Origin: Caprella mutica
Lineage: Eukaryota; Arthropoda; Malacostraca; Amphipoda; Caprellidae
NCBI GenBank assembly: GCA_947561585.1
Contig: CANNZV010000122.1
Span: forward strand, 456,153-520,152
DNA: 64,000 nt
Direction: 5' to 3'
Each line of letters begins with the position of its first letter. Position 1 is the first letter of the stretch. Positions 18,922-28,900 of the stretch are shown here, piece by piece. The notes beneath the pieces are model-generated. The model searched no databases and had not been told where the DNA came from. It saw only the letters and a list, made by a program, of their open reading frames with translations. Position numbers and translations under genes: made by a program.

Positions 18922-19434
18922 TTATTCGTAACTTAAATTGGTTAAGAAATCCTCTATTTCTTTATTTTTCCTTAAAATAATAACCCGTTTCTCCCCTTCC
19001 AATTTTTTTAGCGTTTCTAAATTCTTATTTCTTCGAGTTAAGTTATATACCAAAACATAGTGTAAAAATTTAAAATCTAATCGTTCTGGACAACCTGCTA
19101 CCATATCTGCTCTTACTTTTCCATAATTTTGAAAAATCCTTTTTAATACTCGATAAAGGCAAACATGAGTAGGTTTGTCAATAAAAACTATAGTGTCTGC
19201 ACGTGGAATTCTTAAATCCCAAGTACCGCTATAGTTGCCATCCATAATCCAACTTTCCTGATTGGCCAATTTTGTAACAATATTCCTCCATTCTTTTGTT
19301 GAGGGTTCCACCCAGTTTGGTTTCCAATAAGCTTGGTCTAAATGAAGAAGTGGCAATTGAGTAATTTGATGCAAGTGTCTAGAAAAAGTAGATTTTCCAG
19401 AACCACTACAACCGATTACCATGATACGTTTCAT
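18922..19434 (-). CDS. P-loop NTPase related to FlaR / adenylate kinase-like topology-modulation proteins
   Basis: 170 residues. The Walker A motif GCSGSGKST (about 8-16) is followed by LHLDQAYWKPNW and ESWIMDGNYSGTWDLRIPRAD. These are characteristic of the FlaR-like (DNA topology modulation) kinase-fold family, whose real substrate is poorly known. DTIVFIDKP is the likely Walker B strand. I start at the ATG at 19434 (MKRIMVIGCSGSGKS) because the beta strand feeding the P-loop begins there; the upstream in-frame ATG at 19452 adds only MRKSNI. Cytoplasmic, stand-alone gene. Confidence 0.87.
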   Translation of the reverse strand: MKRIMVIGCSGSGKSTFSRHLHQITQLPLLHLDQAYWKPNWVEPSTKEWRNIVTKLANQESWIMDGNYSGTWDLRIPRADTIVFIDKPTHVCLYRVLKRIFQNYGKVRADMVAGCPERLDFKFLHYVLVYNLTRRNKNLETLKKLEGEKRVIILRKNKEIEDFLTNLSYE

Positions 19435-19624
19435 AATATTTGATTTTCTCAAAACTAAAAAAAGCGAAGAACCAACTAGAAATCGGTTGTTTATTACTTA
19501 AAATCGAAAGACAATTAAAATAGGGAAAAAACAGTATAAATTTGAATCAACATTCAAACAAATAATACTTTTTTAAGAACATCCCAAGAACAACATTTAA
19601 ATTAGTTTAGTTAGTTTGCCTAAG

Positions 19625-19658
19625 GAAGCTGTTCTTTTGTAGAACAGCTTCTTTTTTT
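19625..19658 (+). terminator. Orphan plus-strand intrinsic terminator
   Basis: GAAGCTGTTCT pairs with AGAACAGCTTC around a 5-nt loop and is followed by CTTTTTTTC on the plus strand. Both flanking genes are on the minus strand and the T-tract is on the wrong side for them, so this may end an unannotated plus-strand RNA. Confidence 0.8.
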
Positions 19659-19741
19659 CACTTTAAAGTGAATCCATTTTTTTTGATAAATACTAAATTG
19701 TAATTGGTTATCAAACTTAAAAATAAAACAAAGTCATCTTC

Positions 19742-21766
19742 TTAAAACTTCACCGTCCATCCTTCCTTACTCGCATCTTTTTTAGAATACGAAACTTGAT
19801 GTACGATTTGTTTCTCAGAGTTTTGTAACAATATATTCCCGCCTGAGTTAGTCAACTTAAATTTAGAAGTTAATTTTATAGTTTTTATTTCACCTGCTTT
19901 TAAACTAAAATTGAGGATTTGTTTTTTACGTTTTCCATCTCCTAAAATCCAATCTTTTAAATTAACCGTTTCATTCGTTGCATTGAGTAAAGCAATCGTT
20001 TCATTTCCACTTTCTTTTCCTTTTGGATTCACCATAGCGCTGAGAATGTATAATCCAGTTTCAATACTTTTGGCAGATGTGGTCGTTGTCGTTTTGGGTT
20101 TAGTCGTAGTAGAATTTTTCATTGCCTTCGCCTTAGCTACTGCTTTTGCGGCATTGACTTTTCCATAACCAAACCACTCGGAATGTCCTTTAGAATTATA
20201 AGTACCTTTTTTATTTTTTAAAACGACGTCTGGTTCTTTGTCTTCGATTTTATCAGTTGTAGATTCTAAAATCCCTCTGACTTGTTTTGCAGTTAAACTA
20301 GGATTTGCGGAAATGACTAAGGCCGCAATACCTGCAACCAATGGAGTTGCACTTGATGTCCCTCCAAAACTTCCCGTGTATTGACTGTTAGCAGTAAACC
20401 CTGTTCCATTTTTTTCATTATCTGTTGTCCAAATTCCACGCCCTGGAACAAACTCTTGAGAATCAATCGGATGCCAATTATTGCTTGGCGCTGCTACTGA
20501 AATATGGGTTCCCCAATTACTGTAAGCCGCTTTTTTTCCTAAACTCGTCGAAGCAGAAACGGCAATCACTTCAGGGTGAACACAGTTCCCATTGGTTATC
20601 GGACCAGGTGTATTAAAAATGTCGCCATAGCCTGGATGTAACCAATCAAAATCTTCATTATTCATATCATGGATCGGTGCATTATAATTTCCTGCCGCAA
20701 AACAAATCACGCATCCTTTTTTTCGAGGACCACCTTTTTTTGCTAACTCTTCAAACTTGTCTTTGAGCAATTGGGAAAGTGGTGCATACACAGGTACTGG
20801 CCCCCAACTACATGAAATGACATCTGCATACTTTCCAGCATGATCGAATATTTCCCAAAGCAGATTATCATCTGCTGCCAAGTCAAAACGAATCGGCATA
20901 AAAGAACATTTGGGTGCAATACCTACGATACCTTTTCCATTCTCCTCTCCTATCGCAACTCCTGCACATGGTGTCCCATGATAATCATCACGTGCTCTAG
21001 TTGGAGTAGGATCATCATCTCCATCTACAAAATCGCGTGGATGAACGATCTTTTTCCCATCGCCTTTTAGGTCAGGATGATCCATATCAAATCCATCGTC
21101 GATTATTGCAACAACGACTTTACGAGAACCTTTGGTAGTATCCCAAGCTTTGGGTGCGTTGACACCTGCATTGGCTACAAGGTGAACTCCTTTTTTTGAA
21201 TTGAGATGCCATTGTTTTTTGAAATAGGAATCTTTTGGAGTATGAAAATTCATAAACCGATTCACTAAATTAGGTTCTGCTGAAATCACTTCTGGATACT
21301 CCATCAAAAGATTAGTTACTTTCACAGGATTCATTCCTGTAGATTTTGTAACCTGTACTAAGTAACTTGGAAATGTAGTGTTATATTCTTTTAAGTATTG
21401 AAGGCCATGTTTTTCAAAAACATTAGCGACTTGATCTGGTTTAGTTCCTTTTTGAAAAGCAATGATAATTTTATCGGTAATATAGTAGCGAGTAATTTTA
21501 TCTCCAACGGGAGTATAGGCATGGTGGGCAATGGTTTGAGAATGTTGGTTGGAGCGAATTTTATTCATCAATCCTGATTGCGCTCCTTTTGTTGTTTTGA
21601 TTTTATAAATATTGTTAAAGACTCTTTTCATTTGTTTGACTTCAGAGTGATTAACTAGTTCTATAATTGCTTTTCGATCAGGAACGATGGCGGTAAAAAA
21701 TTCTTCTTCCTTTTCAATTTTAATAGGCTCTCCGCCTCGGTAAAGGGTGTATGTTTTCTTTGGCAT
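19742..21766 (-). CDS. Subtilisin-family (S8) serine protease with C-terminal lamin-tail-like domain
   Basis: 674 residues. An N-terminal region (about 1-170) resembles the prodomains of fervidolysin-type subtilases. The S8 catalytic domain (about 190-530) has Asp in AIIDDGFDMDHPD (about 222), His in YHGTPCAGVA (about 263), an SCSWGP segment and Ser in GTSSATPLVAG (about 473). A Thr/Lys-rich linker follows, then a C-terminal domain (about 570-674) that resembles a lamin-tail (LTD) Ig fold (ETIALLNATNETVNLKDWIL). No signal peptide is visible: the start MPKKTYTLYRGG is hydrophilic and no better upstream start is evident. No T9SS sorting domain is present either. It is therefore either cytoplasmic or exported by an unseen route. 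Confidence 0.93.
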   Translation of the reverse strand: MPKKTYTLYRGGEPIKIEKEEEFFTAIVPDRKAIIELVNHSEVKQMKRVFNNIYKIKTTKGAQSGLMNKIRSNQHSQTIAHHAYTPVGDKITRYYITDKIIIAFQKGTKPDQVANVFEKHGLQYLKEYNTTFPSYLVQVTKSTGMNPVKVTNLLMEYPEVISAEPNLVNRFMNFHTPKDSYFKKQWHLNSKKGVHLVANAGVNAPKAWDTTKGSRKVVVAIIDDGFDMDHPDLKGDGKKIVHPRDFVDGDDDPTPTRARDDYHGTPCAGVAIGEENGKGIVGIAPKCSFMPIRFDLAADDNLLWEIFDHAGKYADVISCSWGPVPVYAPLSQLLKDKFEELAKKGGPRKKGCVICFAAGNYNAPIHDMNNEDFDWLHPGYGDIFNTPGPITNGNCVHPEVIAVSASTSLGKKAAYSNWGTHISVAAPSNNWHPIDSQEFVPGRGIWTTDNEKNGTGFTANSQYTGSFGGTSSATPLVAGIAALVISANPSLTAKQVRGILESTTDKIEDKEPDVVLKNKKGTYNSKGHSEWFGYGKVNAAKAVAKAKAMKNSTTTKPKTTTTTSAKSIETGLYILSAMVNPKGKESGNETIALLNATNETVNLKDWILGDGKRKKQILNFSLKAGEIKTIKLTSKFKLTNSGGNILLQNSEKQIVHQVSYSKKDASKEGWTVKF

Positions 21767-21887
21767 AATCTAATTTTTAAGATATGATAATTTTATTTGA
21801 TTTTCTGATTGACTTCAAATATAGTAATTTTCAAATAATTGATTTGAGATAAGGAATGTTGCACTAAGGGAAGGGAGATTTATGAAT

Positions 21888-22055
21888 GGAAAAACTTGTC
21901 GAAAATCGTGGTTTTTGGCCGCAGACTTTTTATGACTATTATGACTTTTTTAATTTTCCTTCGGAAAATAATACGTTATTAAAAATTTTCCGAAGGAAAA
22001 TAAAAAGTCATAAAAAGTCTGCGGCCAAAAACCACGATTTTCGACAAGTTTTCCC
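21888..22055. repeat. Long fold-back inverted repeat (about 70-bp arms)
   Basis: The left arm (21888-about 21969) and right arm (about 21985-22055) are almost perfectly complementary. The exception is a 9-bp direct duplication in the left arm (ATGACT-ATTATGACT) absent from the right. It contains the 18-mer CGCAGACTTTTTATGACT shared with the fold-back at 11175 and the 14-mer ACGATTTTCGACAA shared with the one at 52570. Confidence 0.95.
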
Positions 22056-22149
22056 ATTAACCCCTTTTATTCCTGTCACATTTAATCTGTTTTTTCAAAA
22101 AAATGACTTTCTCTTGCCTGATTTTTGCATAAAATAAGAAAACGTACAA

Positions 22150-22189
22150 AACGTAACAACGTAACAACGTAACAACGTAACAACGTAAC
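22150..22189. repeat. Five perfect tandem AACGTAAC repeats
   Basis: Five exact 8-bp units lie about 80 bp before the MORN gene, preceded by a degenerate AACGTACA copy. They could be an iterated operator or a slippage-prone microsatellite that alters promoter spacing. Confidence 0.9.
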
Positions 22190-22270
22190 ATAACCTACCT
22201 ATATATTTTTAAAACTTAGATTAACTAGCAACTACCTTACTGTATTACAGAAGGTATAAATACACGCTTT

Positions 22271-23311
22271 ATGAAAAAGGTATCCACGTTATGTTGGGCA
22301 CTTGCCCTACCCTTCTTAATGTTCGCCAATACTTTAGATTTTTTGACATCAAGCGAACTCAATAATTTTAAATATTTTTTGGAAAGTGATTCGACTGCCA
22401 TTGTGCATTCTGATTGTCCTATGTTTAAACGTAAATGTTCTGGGACGATTAAGTGGGCAGATGGAACCTATTACAATGGAGATTTTCGTTTTGGAAAACC
22501 TCATGGTGAAGGTAAAATCATTTACGAAGATGGTAGTTTTTACAAAGGTGAATTTCATCGTGGAGTCCCTGATGGCGTGGGTTTGATGGAATATGAAGAT
22601 GGTAGTTTCTATGAAGGCGAATGGATAAATGGATGGCGAGATGGAGAAGGAACTTATACTTTTGTAGAGGGACATATTTATAAAGGAGAATTTGAGGATG
22701 ATATGATAAATGGCTATGGAACTATAAAATTATTGAGTGGGGAAATTTATGAGGGTGATTGGAAAAATGGTTTAGCAGATGGAAATGGTTCTTTTACTCG
22801 TAAGGATGGAAGTCGTTTTATTGGTGAAAGTGAAAAAGGAAAACGTCATGGTGAAGGTATCGTGGTATGGAATAGTGGTGATACTTTGATGGGCTTTTGG
22901 GAAAATGGATTATTAACAGAAGAAGCCACTTATGTCTTTGCAGATGGCACTACTATGATTAGTCTTTGGGAAGAGGGAGAGATTCAAGATGAGTTAACCT
23001 ATATAGATGTAAATGGAAATGAATTATTAGGTAGCCTCGAAAACGTGTCACAAATCAAAGCATCAAATGACTCAAAGTTCTTTTTGGCTTCGGGTGAAAA
23101 ATTACCTTTAGTTTTTTATGGTTTTGCGATGGAATATCATGCAATGCAAAATTATGACCTCGCTGAGAAAAATTTAGATATCGCCTATCTGATTGATTCT
23201 CCTGCACATGAAACTCCGTATCGAGACATGGTGGTTCAACTTACTGCTAACATCCATTCAGAACGTGTAAATATGTTGTTAGGAAGAGGGAGTTCTTTGT
23301 TTCGATTTTAA
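22271..23311 (+). CDS. Secreted MORN-repeat protein
   Basis: 346 residues. A signal peptide (about 1-19) is followed by about eight MORN repeats (about 57-250). The repeats run in the order YYNGDFRFGKPHGEG, FYKGEFHRGVPDGVG, FYEGEWINGWRDGEG, YKGEFEDDMINGYG and YEGDWKNGLADGNG, then degenerate copies. The last about 90 residues (EKLPLVFYGFAMEYHAMQNY...) are helical and TPR-like. MORN arrays form extended beta hairpins that bind lipids or proteins; the role here is unknown. No T9SS sorting domain, so it is probably periplasmic. Stand-alone gene followed by two hairpins. Confidence 0.9.
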   Translation: MKKVSTLCWALALPFLMFANTLDFLTSSELNNFKYFLESDSTAIVHSDCPMFKRKCSGTIKWADGTYYNGDFRFGKPHGEGKIIYEDGSFYKGEFHRGVPDGVGLMEYEDGSFYEGEWINGWRDGEGTYTFVEGHIYKGEFEDDMINGYGTIKLLSGEIYEGDWKNGLADGNGSFTRKDGSRFIGESEKGKRHGEGIVVWNSGDTLMGFWENGLLTEEATYVFADGTTMISLWEEGEIQDELTYIDVNGNELLGSLENVSQIKASNDSKFFLASGEKLPLVFYGFAMEYHAMQNYDLAEKNLDIAYLIDSPAHETPYRDMVVQLTANIHSERVNMLLGRGSSLFRF

Positions 23312-23314
23312 ATA

Positions 23315-23352
23315 AAAATAGGTTATTACTTTGATGAGTTATAACCTATTTT
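23315..23352 (+). terminator. Terminator of the MORN gene
   Basis: AAAATAGGTTAT pairs with ATAACCTATTTT around a 14-nt loop, a few bases after the stop codon. The last bases of the stem supply a short T run. Confidence 0.8.
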
Positions 23353-23396
23353 AATCTGTAAATATGGTTTGTGCTTTTTTTTAAAGTGCGAATGTG

Positions 23397-23422
23397 AGGC
23401 TGCTTTTGGGCGGCCTTTTTTT
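23397..23422 (+). terminator. Second plus-strand terminator
   Basis: AGGCtGC pairs with GCgGCCT (one wobble) followed by seven T. It abuts the 3' end of the convergent methyltransferase gene and reads as a back-up terminator for plus-strand transcription. Confidence 0.75.
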
Positions 23423-24950
23423 ATTCCTGAACGGAAACTGTTGTATATTCTTTTTCTTTTCCATTTACTCTTTTATCAAAGACTCCTGTCGAAATTATTG
23501 ATTTAATAAGTACATCAATTACGGGAACAGAAACACTATTTCCAATTAATTTCATCCATCTTGCTCTAGACTCAGGCAAAATAAAATCCTTTGGAAACCC
23601 TTGAATTAAACAGGCCTCTTCCTTTGTTATTTTTCGTATTTTTTTAGCAAAAAAAATTTCTTTTAGAAATCTTTCTTTGTATTCTTCATGAGTTGTTGGA
23701 ATAATATTCTCTAAAGAGATATAATCATTAGTATCACTAGCAACTAGAGTAGGGAACACATTGGAAGAAGGCATAAAAACTCTGTTAATTCCATTAAGTC
23801 CGCTACTAATTTTTGTATTTTTAAAATCAAACCTTTCTTCTACACATTTAATAATATTCTTCTCCTCAAGAGATTTTAATGCTGTTTTTATGGATATTTT
23901 TTTTATTTTTAAAGACTTTTTTGTTTTTAATTTATCTAAAATGATCTGATCTCCTAGCGAATGATTTAATATTTCTAATTCTTCTTTGGTTAAATCAGAA
24001 TCTTCAAAATCGGAAATCTCATACCTATATTTTACTTTTTTTAGAATTCTCAAATCAACCAATTCATCAATTTCATTTTGAGAAATAGATGGATCTAGTG
24101 ATTGAAAATGAATTAAAGAAAGAGGATTCCCGTCAAGAGGGCCAAACTGGTTTTTCCTTCGATTCTTCAGAAGTAATAAGCAAATATCTTTTTGTCTTTT
24201 CGTCGTATTTTCTATATCCCACGAATGAATAGTAGTATGCCCATTTCTTAAGTCATTAAATAAAAAATAGTCATTAAATCCATTTTTACTTGACAGACTC
24301 ATTTGTCTTGCTTGAATGACGTTTCCAAATAAGTCTTTTAGAAAAGATTTATCATCAGTTCTTCTAATCACATCTAGCCCCAACACATCCGCTAAGGTTT
24401 CTTTTTTATTTGAAGGAGCAGGTAATGAAAATTTATCAAAATATTTTTTGTCTTTAAACCCTACAATATAAATTCTTATTCTATTTTGAGCCACTCCATA
24501 ATCATTAGAATTAATTACAAAATACTTAGCGTGATAGCCTGCCTGTTCTATTCTATTTAAAATATAGGATAAGGCTTCTTTATTTCGAGGGTCAACTAAT
24601 CCTTTTACATTCTCAAAAATAAAAACCTTTGGTTTTGATTGATTAAGAAGATATATAGTATCATTCCAAAGTTGCCCCCTATCATCATCAAAGCCCAAGT
24701 TCTTACCAGCAATTGACCAACTTTGACATGGAACACCAGCCGTTAAAACATCATGGGAAGGTAGCTTTTCAATCTTTGTAATATTTCCAAAATTAGATTC
24801 AGGTTCAACTTGATAATTTTCACAATAGGTATTTATTGCATCTTTATTTATCTCACTAAATCCTAAGCAAGAGCCTCCATTATTTGTTAATGACATTTTA
24901 AAGCCACCAATTCCTGCAAATAAGTCGATAAATGTAAAATTTTGTTTCAT
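23421..24950 (-). CDS. DNA (cytosine-5) methyltransferase of a type II restriction-modification system
   Basis: 509 residues. All core C5-methyltransferase motifs are readable: motif I FIDLFAGIGG (about 7-16), motif IV GVPCQSW with catalytic Cys75, motif VI ENV (113-115), motif VIII QNRIRIYIVGF, and motif X GNSVSVPV near the end. The region between motifs VIII and IX (about 185-420) is long and includes winged-helix-like charged helices; it must hold the target-recognition domain. It methylates cytosine at the recognition site to protect self DNA from the adjacent endonuclease. The gene starts 6 bp after the endonuclease stop codon, so both are on one minus-strand transcript with the endonuclease first. 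No Vsr or controller gene was seen. Confidence 0.95.
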   Translation of the reverse strand: MKQNFTFIDLFAGIGGFKMSLTNNGGSCLGFSEINKDAINTYCENYQVEPESNFGNITKIEKLPSHDVLTAGVPCQSWSIAGKNLGFDDDRGQLWNDTIYLLNQSKPKVFIFENVKGLVDPRNKEALSYILNRIEQAGYHAKYFVINSNDYGVAQNRIRIYIVGFKDKKYFDKFSLPAPSNKKETLADVLGLDVIRRTDDKSFLKDLFGNVIQARQMSLSSKNGFNDYFLFNDLRNGHTTIHSWDIENTTKRQKDICLLLLKNRRKNQFGPLDGNPLSLIHFQSLDPSISQNEIDELVDLRILKKVKYRYEISDFEDSDLTKEELEILNHSLGDQIILDKLKTKKSLKIKKISIKTALKSLEEKNIIKCVEERFDFKNTKISSGLNGINRVFMPSSNVFPTLVASDTNDYISLENIIPTTHEEYKERFLKEIFFAKKIRKITKEEACLIQGFPKDFILPESRARWMKLIGNSVSVPVIDVLIKSIISTGVFDKRVNGKEKEYTTVSVQE

Positions 24951-24956
24951 AGTATT

Positions 24957-25790
24957 TTAATGTAAAATTGTTTCATCAAATCCTTCAGGAGGTTCAATTC
25001 CTAGAAATTCTCGATATATCCTTTCTCGATATTCTTTCCCTAATAAATTAATTTCAGAAATAAAATTTTTATAAGTCCCTCTACCTCCAATCAATTCCCA
25101 AAATTCATTTCCAATAAGAACTGATTCATCATTATGCATATCAAACCATCGCATAGGAAAACTCCAATTATAGTCTTTTTTCTTTCCATAAGGATTATAA
25201 GGTAAAGCATAAAAAGCAGAATCAATCCTCTTTGATTTCATCGCTAAAAGTTTGAACATTTTCTCCTTACTAACTTTAGTTTGATCACTATTAGGTAGCG
25301 GCCCTTTCATTTCGAAGGCATATTTTTTCTTTGTTTTATTACTTTCTATATAAATATCACAAACCACACTTGTAGGTATTAGTTTACCTTTGCCAGCCAA
25401 AATATATTTTAATTCATTATCCCAATCAGGAGTAACTCTATCTTTGTCTTTCTTCTTATGTTCGAGTTTATTTAAAGTTTCCTGAATTCTTCTAAGTCTT
25501 TCTGCACCAATTTCTCCAGTAATTATTTTGCCCATTTCACAATTCCCATGATATTCTTGAGCAACTACTTGAGCTAATTTTTCCCAAACTCCTCCAAATG
25601 GAGTTACAAATCTTCTTTCGAAATGTGAACCTTTGAATATTTCGTCAGGTACTAAAGCTGCATATAACGGCTTCCTAGAATGGTGTTTTTCTTTGATAAA
25701 TGGGTCTTTCTTCAAAACTTTTTCCATCACTCTATCCATAAGTTCAGTTACAACTCTTTTTATTCCTTCGTTTACTTTTTTCTTACTCAA
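24957..25790 (-). CDS. Type II restriction endonuclease, probably TdeIII-like
   Basis: A PD-(D/E)XK-type nuclease is suggested by CDIYIE followed after 12-14 residues by the FEMKG strand. The DPFI...LVPDEIFKGSHFERRFVT segment and the whole layout resemble TdeIII-family enzymes, whose best-known member recognises GGNCC. I assign this from memory of the family, and specificity is not proven. The open frame extends upstream to an ATG at 25925, but those codons run through the intrinsic terminator of the preceding giant gene, so that start is unlikely. I use the in-frame TTG at 25790 (LSKKKVNEGIKRV, 277 residues); the first internal ATG is at 25739. The start is therefore uncertain. The methyltransferase follows at 6 bp. 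Confidence 0.7.
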   Translation of the reverse strand: MSKKKVNEGIKRVVTELMDRVMEKVLKKDPFIKEKHHSRKPLYAALVPDEIFKGSHFERRFVTPFGGVWEKLAQVVAQEYHGNCEMGKIITGEIGAERLRRIQETLNKLEHKKKDKDRVTPDWDNELKYILAGKGKLIPTSVVCDIYIESNKTKKKYAFEMKGPLPNSDQTKVSKEKMFKLLAMKSKRIDSAFYALPYNPYGKKKDYNWSFPMRWFDMHNDESVLIGNEFWELIGGRGTYKNFISEINLLGKEYRERIYREFLGIEPPEGFDETILH

Positions 25791-25867
25791 TTTTTTTTGA
25801 TTTTTATTAGCTTGAAAGGTACAAAATTTTGATTGTTCTTGTTCAATTTTCTTCTTATATAAATAGA

Positions 25868-25903
25868 TAAAAAAAAGCGGCCACCGAACTCCGATGACCG
25901 CTT
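25868..25903 (-). terminator. Intrinsic terminator of the giant adhesin gene
   Basis: On the minus strand AAGCGG.CA..CGG pairs with CCG..TG.CCGCTT and is followed by at least seven T (25868-25876 on the plus strand). It lies 35 bp after the giant gene's stop codon and separates it from the restriction-modification operon. Confidence 0.88.
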
Positions 25904-25937
25904 CCATATCTAAACTATTATTCAAAAGACATATTAA

Positions 25938-28900
25938 TTACTCTGTAATTTTCACTACTCGTTCTACATCTTTTCTCCACTTGTTGTATCGTACCCAAAT
26001 CAAGTAAGTACCTGCTGGATATTCTGACAAGTCAACTCTGTAAGTTCTAAAACCGTCAGCTACTACTTGAGTTTGTAGTACTCTTCCAGTCATATCCACT
26101 ACTTCTATAGTAGCATCTTCAGTTAATTCTGTCAAGATTTCAACGTAAGTGTATTCAGTTGCAGGATTCGGGAACACATGAATATCACTAGTTCCATTAT
26201 CAAATACAACTGTCTCTACTTTCGAGTAAACGGTAGTTCCATTAGGCGCTACATATTTGATTCGGTAGTAATTCACTCCGTAGAATGGCTCAGCATGAAT
26301 AGCTACATAACTGTTTGCTTGCTGTGCACTTCCGTTCGCTTCTCGTACTTCAAATGTTGAATAAACATCTCCGTTTTTAGAGTGCTGTAAGAATAAGTTA
26401 CTGTTATTCACTTCGTAGATTGTTGACCAATCCAATTGTACTTCTGTACCGTTTGGAGTAGGTTGAGCAACAAATGCAGTATATTCGAAACTGTTTAAAC
26501 AATTAGCCACTTCTAATTCATAATCTATCGAAATAGAACATCCAAAACGCTCTACAGTTAACGTAACTGTTTTGATTCCTGGAGTTGTATATGATAAATC
26601 GAATACGGTACGGTCTGTTGAAGTCTGTGGTAAAGCACCTGCTCCAAAGTTCCACAAGTAAGTAGCACCCGCTCCTGCGTAAGCAGCTTGGAAACTACCT
26701 GATTCACTTAAACATAAAGTACTTGGTGCTTCTGTAATTTCAAGTGTTGGTAATTCATTTACCAAAATTGAAACTGTATTACTTTCTCCTAGGTAATCCG
26801 TACATCCTTCTCTTCTTACACATCTTACAAAGAATGTAGTTTCGTAAAGTGCTCCAGGTTGGTAAGTTTCACCATTTGCACTTTGTATAATTGTCCATGA
26901 AGGATCAGTATTACTAAATGGACTTCCTGTAGTATTTGTCAACCAGATGTATTCTAACTCTCCAGAACCACCAGTTGGGTAAATATCATTTACAAGTATT
27001 GTTGGAATATCACCTGCACAAATTGTTTGTGTAGTCATGATCGCTCCACCATTAGTTACATTGTTACATTCTGGGTGGATACCTGCATCAAAATTCATGT
27101 CTTGATTTTGACCTGCAGCTACTATGAATGTAGATGTTCTACCTGTATTCTGATTCGCATCACTATCCTGAGCATCATTACCTCCTTGGTTAGGAATTGA
27201 GAATTGGTAACCGTTAGGTAAACTATTTGAAACAAACTCTATCTGGTATTGACCAGCAGCTACATTTTCAAATAAGTAGTATCCAGCTTCTCCCGTAATT
27301 GGATTGTTAGCAGTTATCTCTGTAGCAACGATTTCATCATCAACCGTTCCAAAGTTTCCATCAGGACCAGCAGATATCAATCTAACAGTAACATTGTTGA
27401 ATCCAATTTCATTGGCATCTTGAATACCATCTCGATCAGCATCAAACCATACGTAGTTTCCAATATTTACATCACCAAGTGGTGCTCCTGCATTTACATC
27501 AACTTGACCAACTTCAAAACATCCATTAGCATCAATTACTGTTACGGTGTATGTTCCAACTGTTAATCCAGTTATCGTAGATGTTGACTGTCCATTACTC
27601 CAAATGTATTGGTAAGGATTAGTTCCTCCAATTCCAGATACTGTAGCTGATCCATCATTTCCTAGAGGAGTTACATCCGTAGAAGAAATTGATAAGATCA
27701 ATTGAGGAGCAGAGATTACCTGAATAGTTTCAACTCCTGTACATCCTCCATTATCAGTAACTGTTACGGTGTAGAAACCAGCTTCCAAGTTCATTATCGT
27801 AGCATTGGTTTCGCCATTACTCCATGCATAACTGTATGGTGCTTCTCCACCCATTGCAGTAGCTGTAACTGTTCCATCATTTCCACCAAAGCAACTTACA
27901 TCAGTTTTGCTTAGCATCACACCAAGTCCCATATCCATAGTAAGTGTGATTTCAGCTTGATCGAAACATCCGTTTGCATCTGTAACTGTCACGGTGTAAG
28001 TACCCATGGTTAAGTTTTCAATAGACGCTGTCGTTTGTCCATTGCTCCATGCGTAAGTGTAATCTGGAGTTCCTCCATCAACCATTACTGCAGCCATTCC
28101 TAATCCTCCATTACATGCTCCACCTGTTCCAGTAATATTTAAGTTTAATGCTGATAATGGTTCTACAATTGTTACGGTTGCTTCACCAGTACAGCCATTG
28201 AAATCAGTCGCTGTTACTTCATAAGTTCCAGCCATAAGATTTGCAATTGTACTAGAAGTTTGCCCATTGCTCCATGCATAAGTGTAAGGTGCTTGACCTC
28301 CCGAAACATTGGCAGTTGCTCCTCCATCATTTCCGCCATTACAACTTACATCAGCACTTCCAATGTTAACTGTCAATCCTGTAATCTGCTCTATGGTAGT
28401 ATTTAATGAAATTACACATCCGTTAGCATCTGTAACTATCACGTCGTATGTACCAGCAGCAAGGTTAGTTGCCGTCTGAGTAGTTTGTCCATTACTCCAT
28501 GCATAACTATATGGTAATGTACCTCCTCCAACATTTGCAGTAGCAGAACCAGTTGTTGTGTTACATCCAATGTTAGTTGGAGCAATGTAAAGTGTCAACT
28601 CTTGAGGTTGATTCACATTAGCTCCTGTAGATGTAGAACATCCATTAGCATCTGTAATCGTTACGTTGTAAGAACCCGCAACTAAACCTGTTGGGTTTCC
28701 TGTGTTTCCAATTCCAGCTGTCCAGTTGAAAGTGAATGGTGCAGTTCCTCCACCTACAGTTAAATCAATGCTTCCATCGTTTCCACCGAAGCAGCTTACC
28801 ATATTTGCATTTACATTAACTGTAAGATTTCCAGTTCCTTGTAATTCTATTGTTAAAGTTGCATCACATCCTGAAGCATCAGATACTGTTACTTCGTAAG

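Larger units (their letters stand above)
21767..22270. other. Divergent intergenic region with fold-back and tandem repeats
   Basis: It separates the minus-strand protease from the plus-strand MORN gene. It holds the fold-back at 21888-22055 and five tandem 8-bp repeats at 22150-22189. Both promoters must be here. A small open frame at 21886-22137 simply reads through the hairpin arms and is not a gene. Confidence 0.6.

Noticed and set aside
11175..22055. Fold-back repeats as insertion sequence remnants
   Set aside because: No transposase fragment or flanking target duplication is visible, and loops are only tens of bases. They are kept as unexplained repeats instead.
21886..22137. 83-codon open frame starting before the MORN gene
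   Set aside because: It is translated from the two arms of the fold-back and has no other support.
22150..22189. Tandem 8-bp repeats as a CRISPR or replication-origin iteron array
   Set aside because: Units are contiguous without spacers, and no replication initiator gene or DnaA boxes are nearby.
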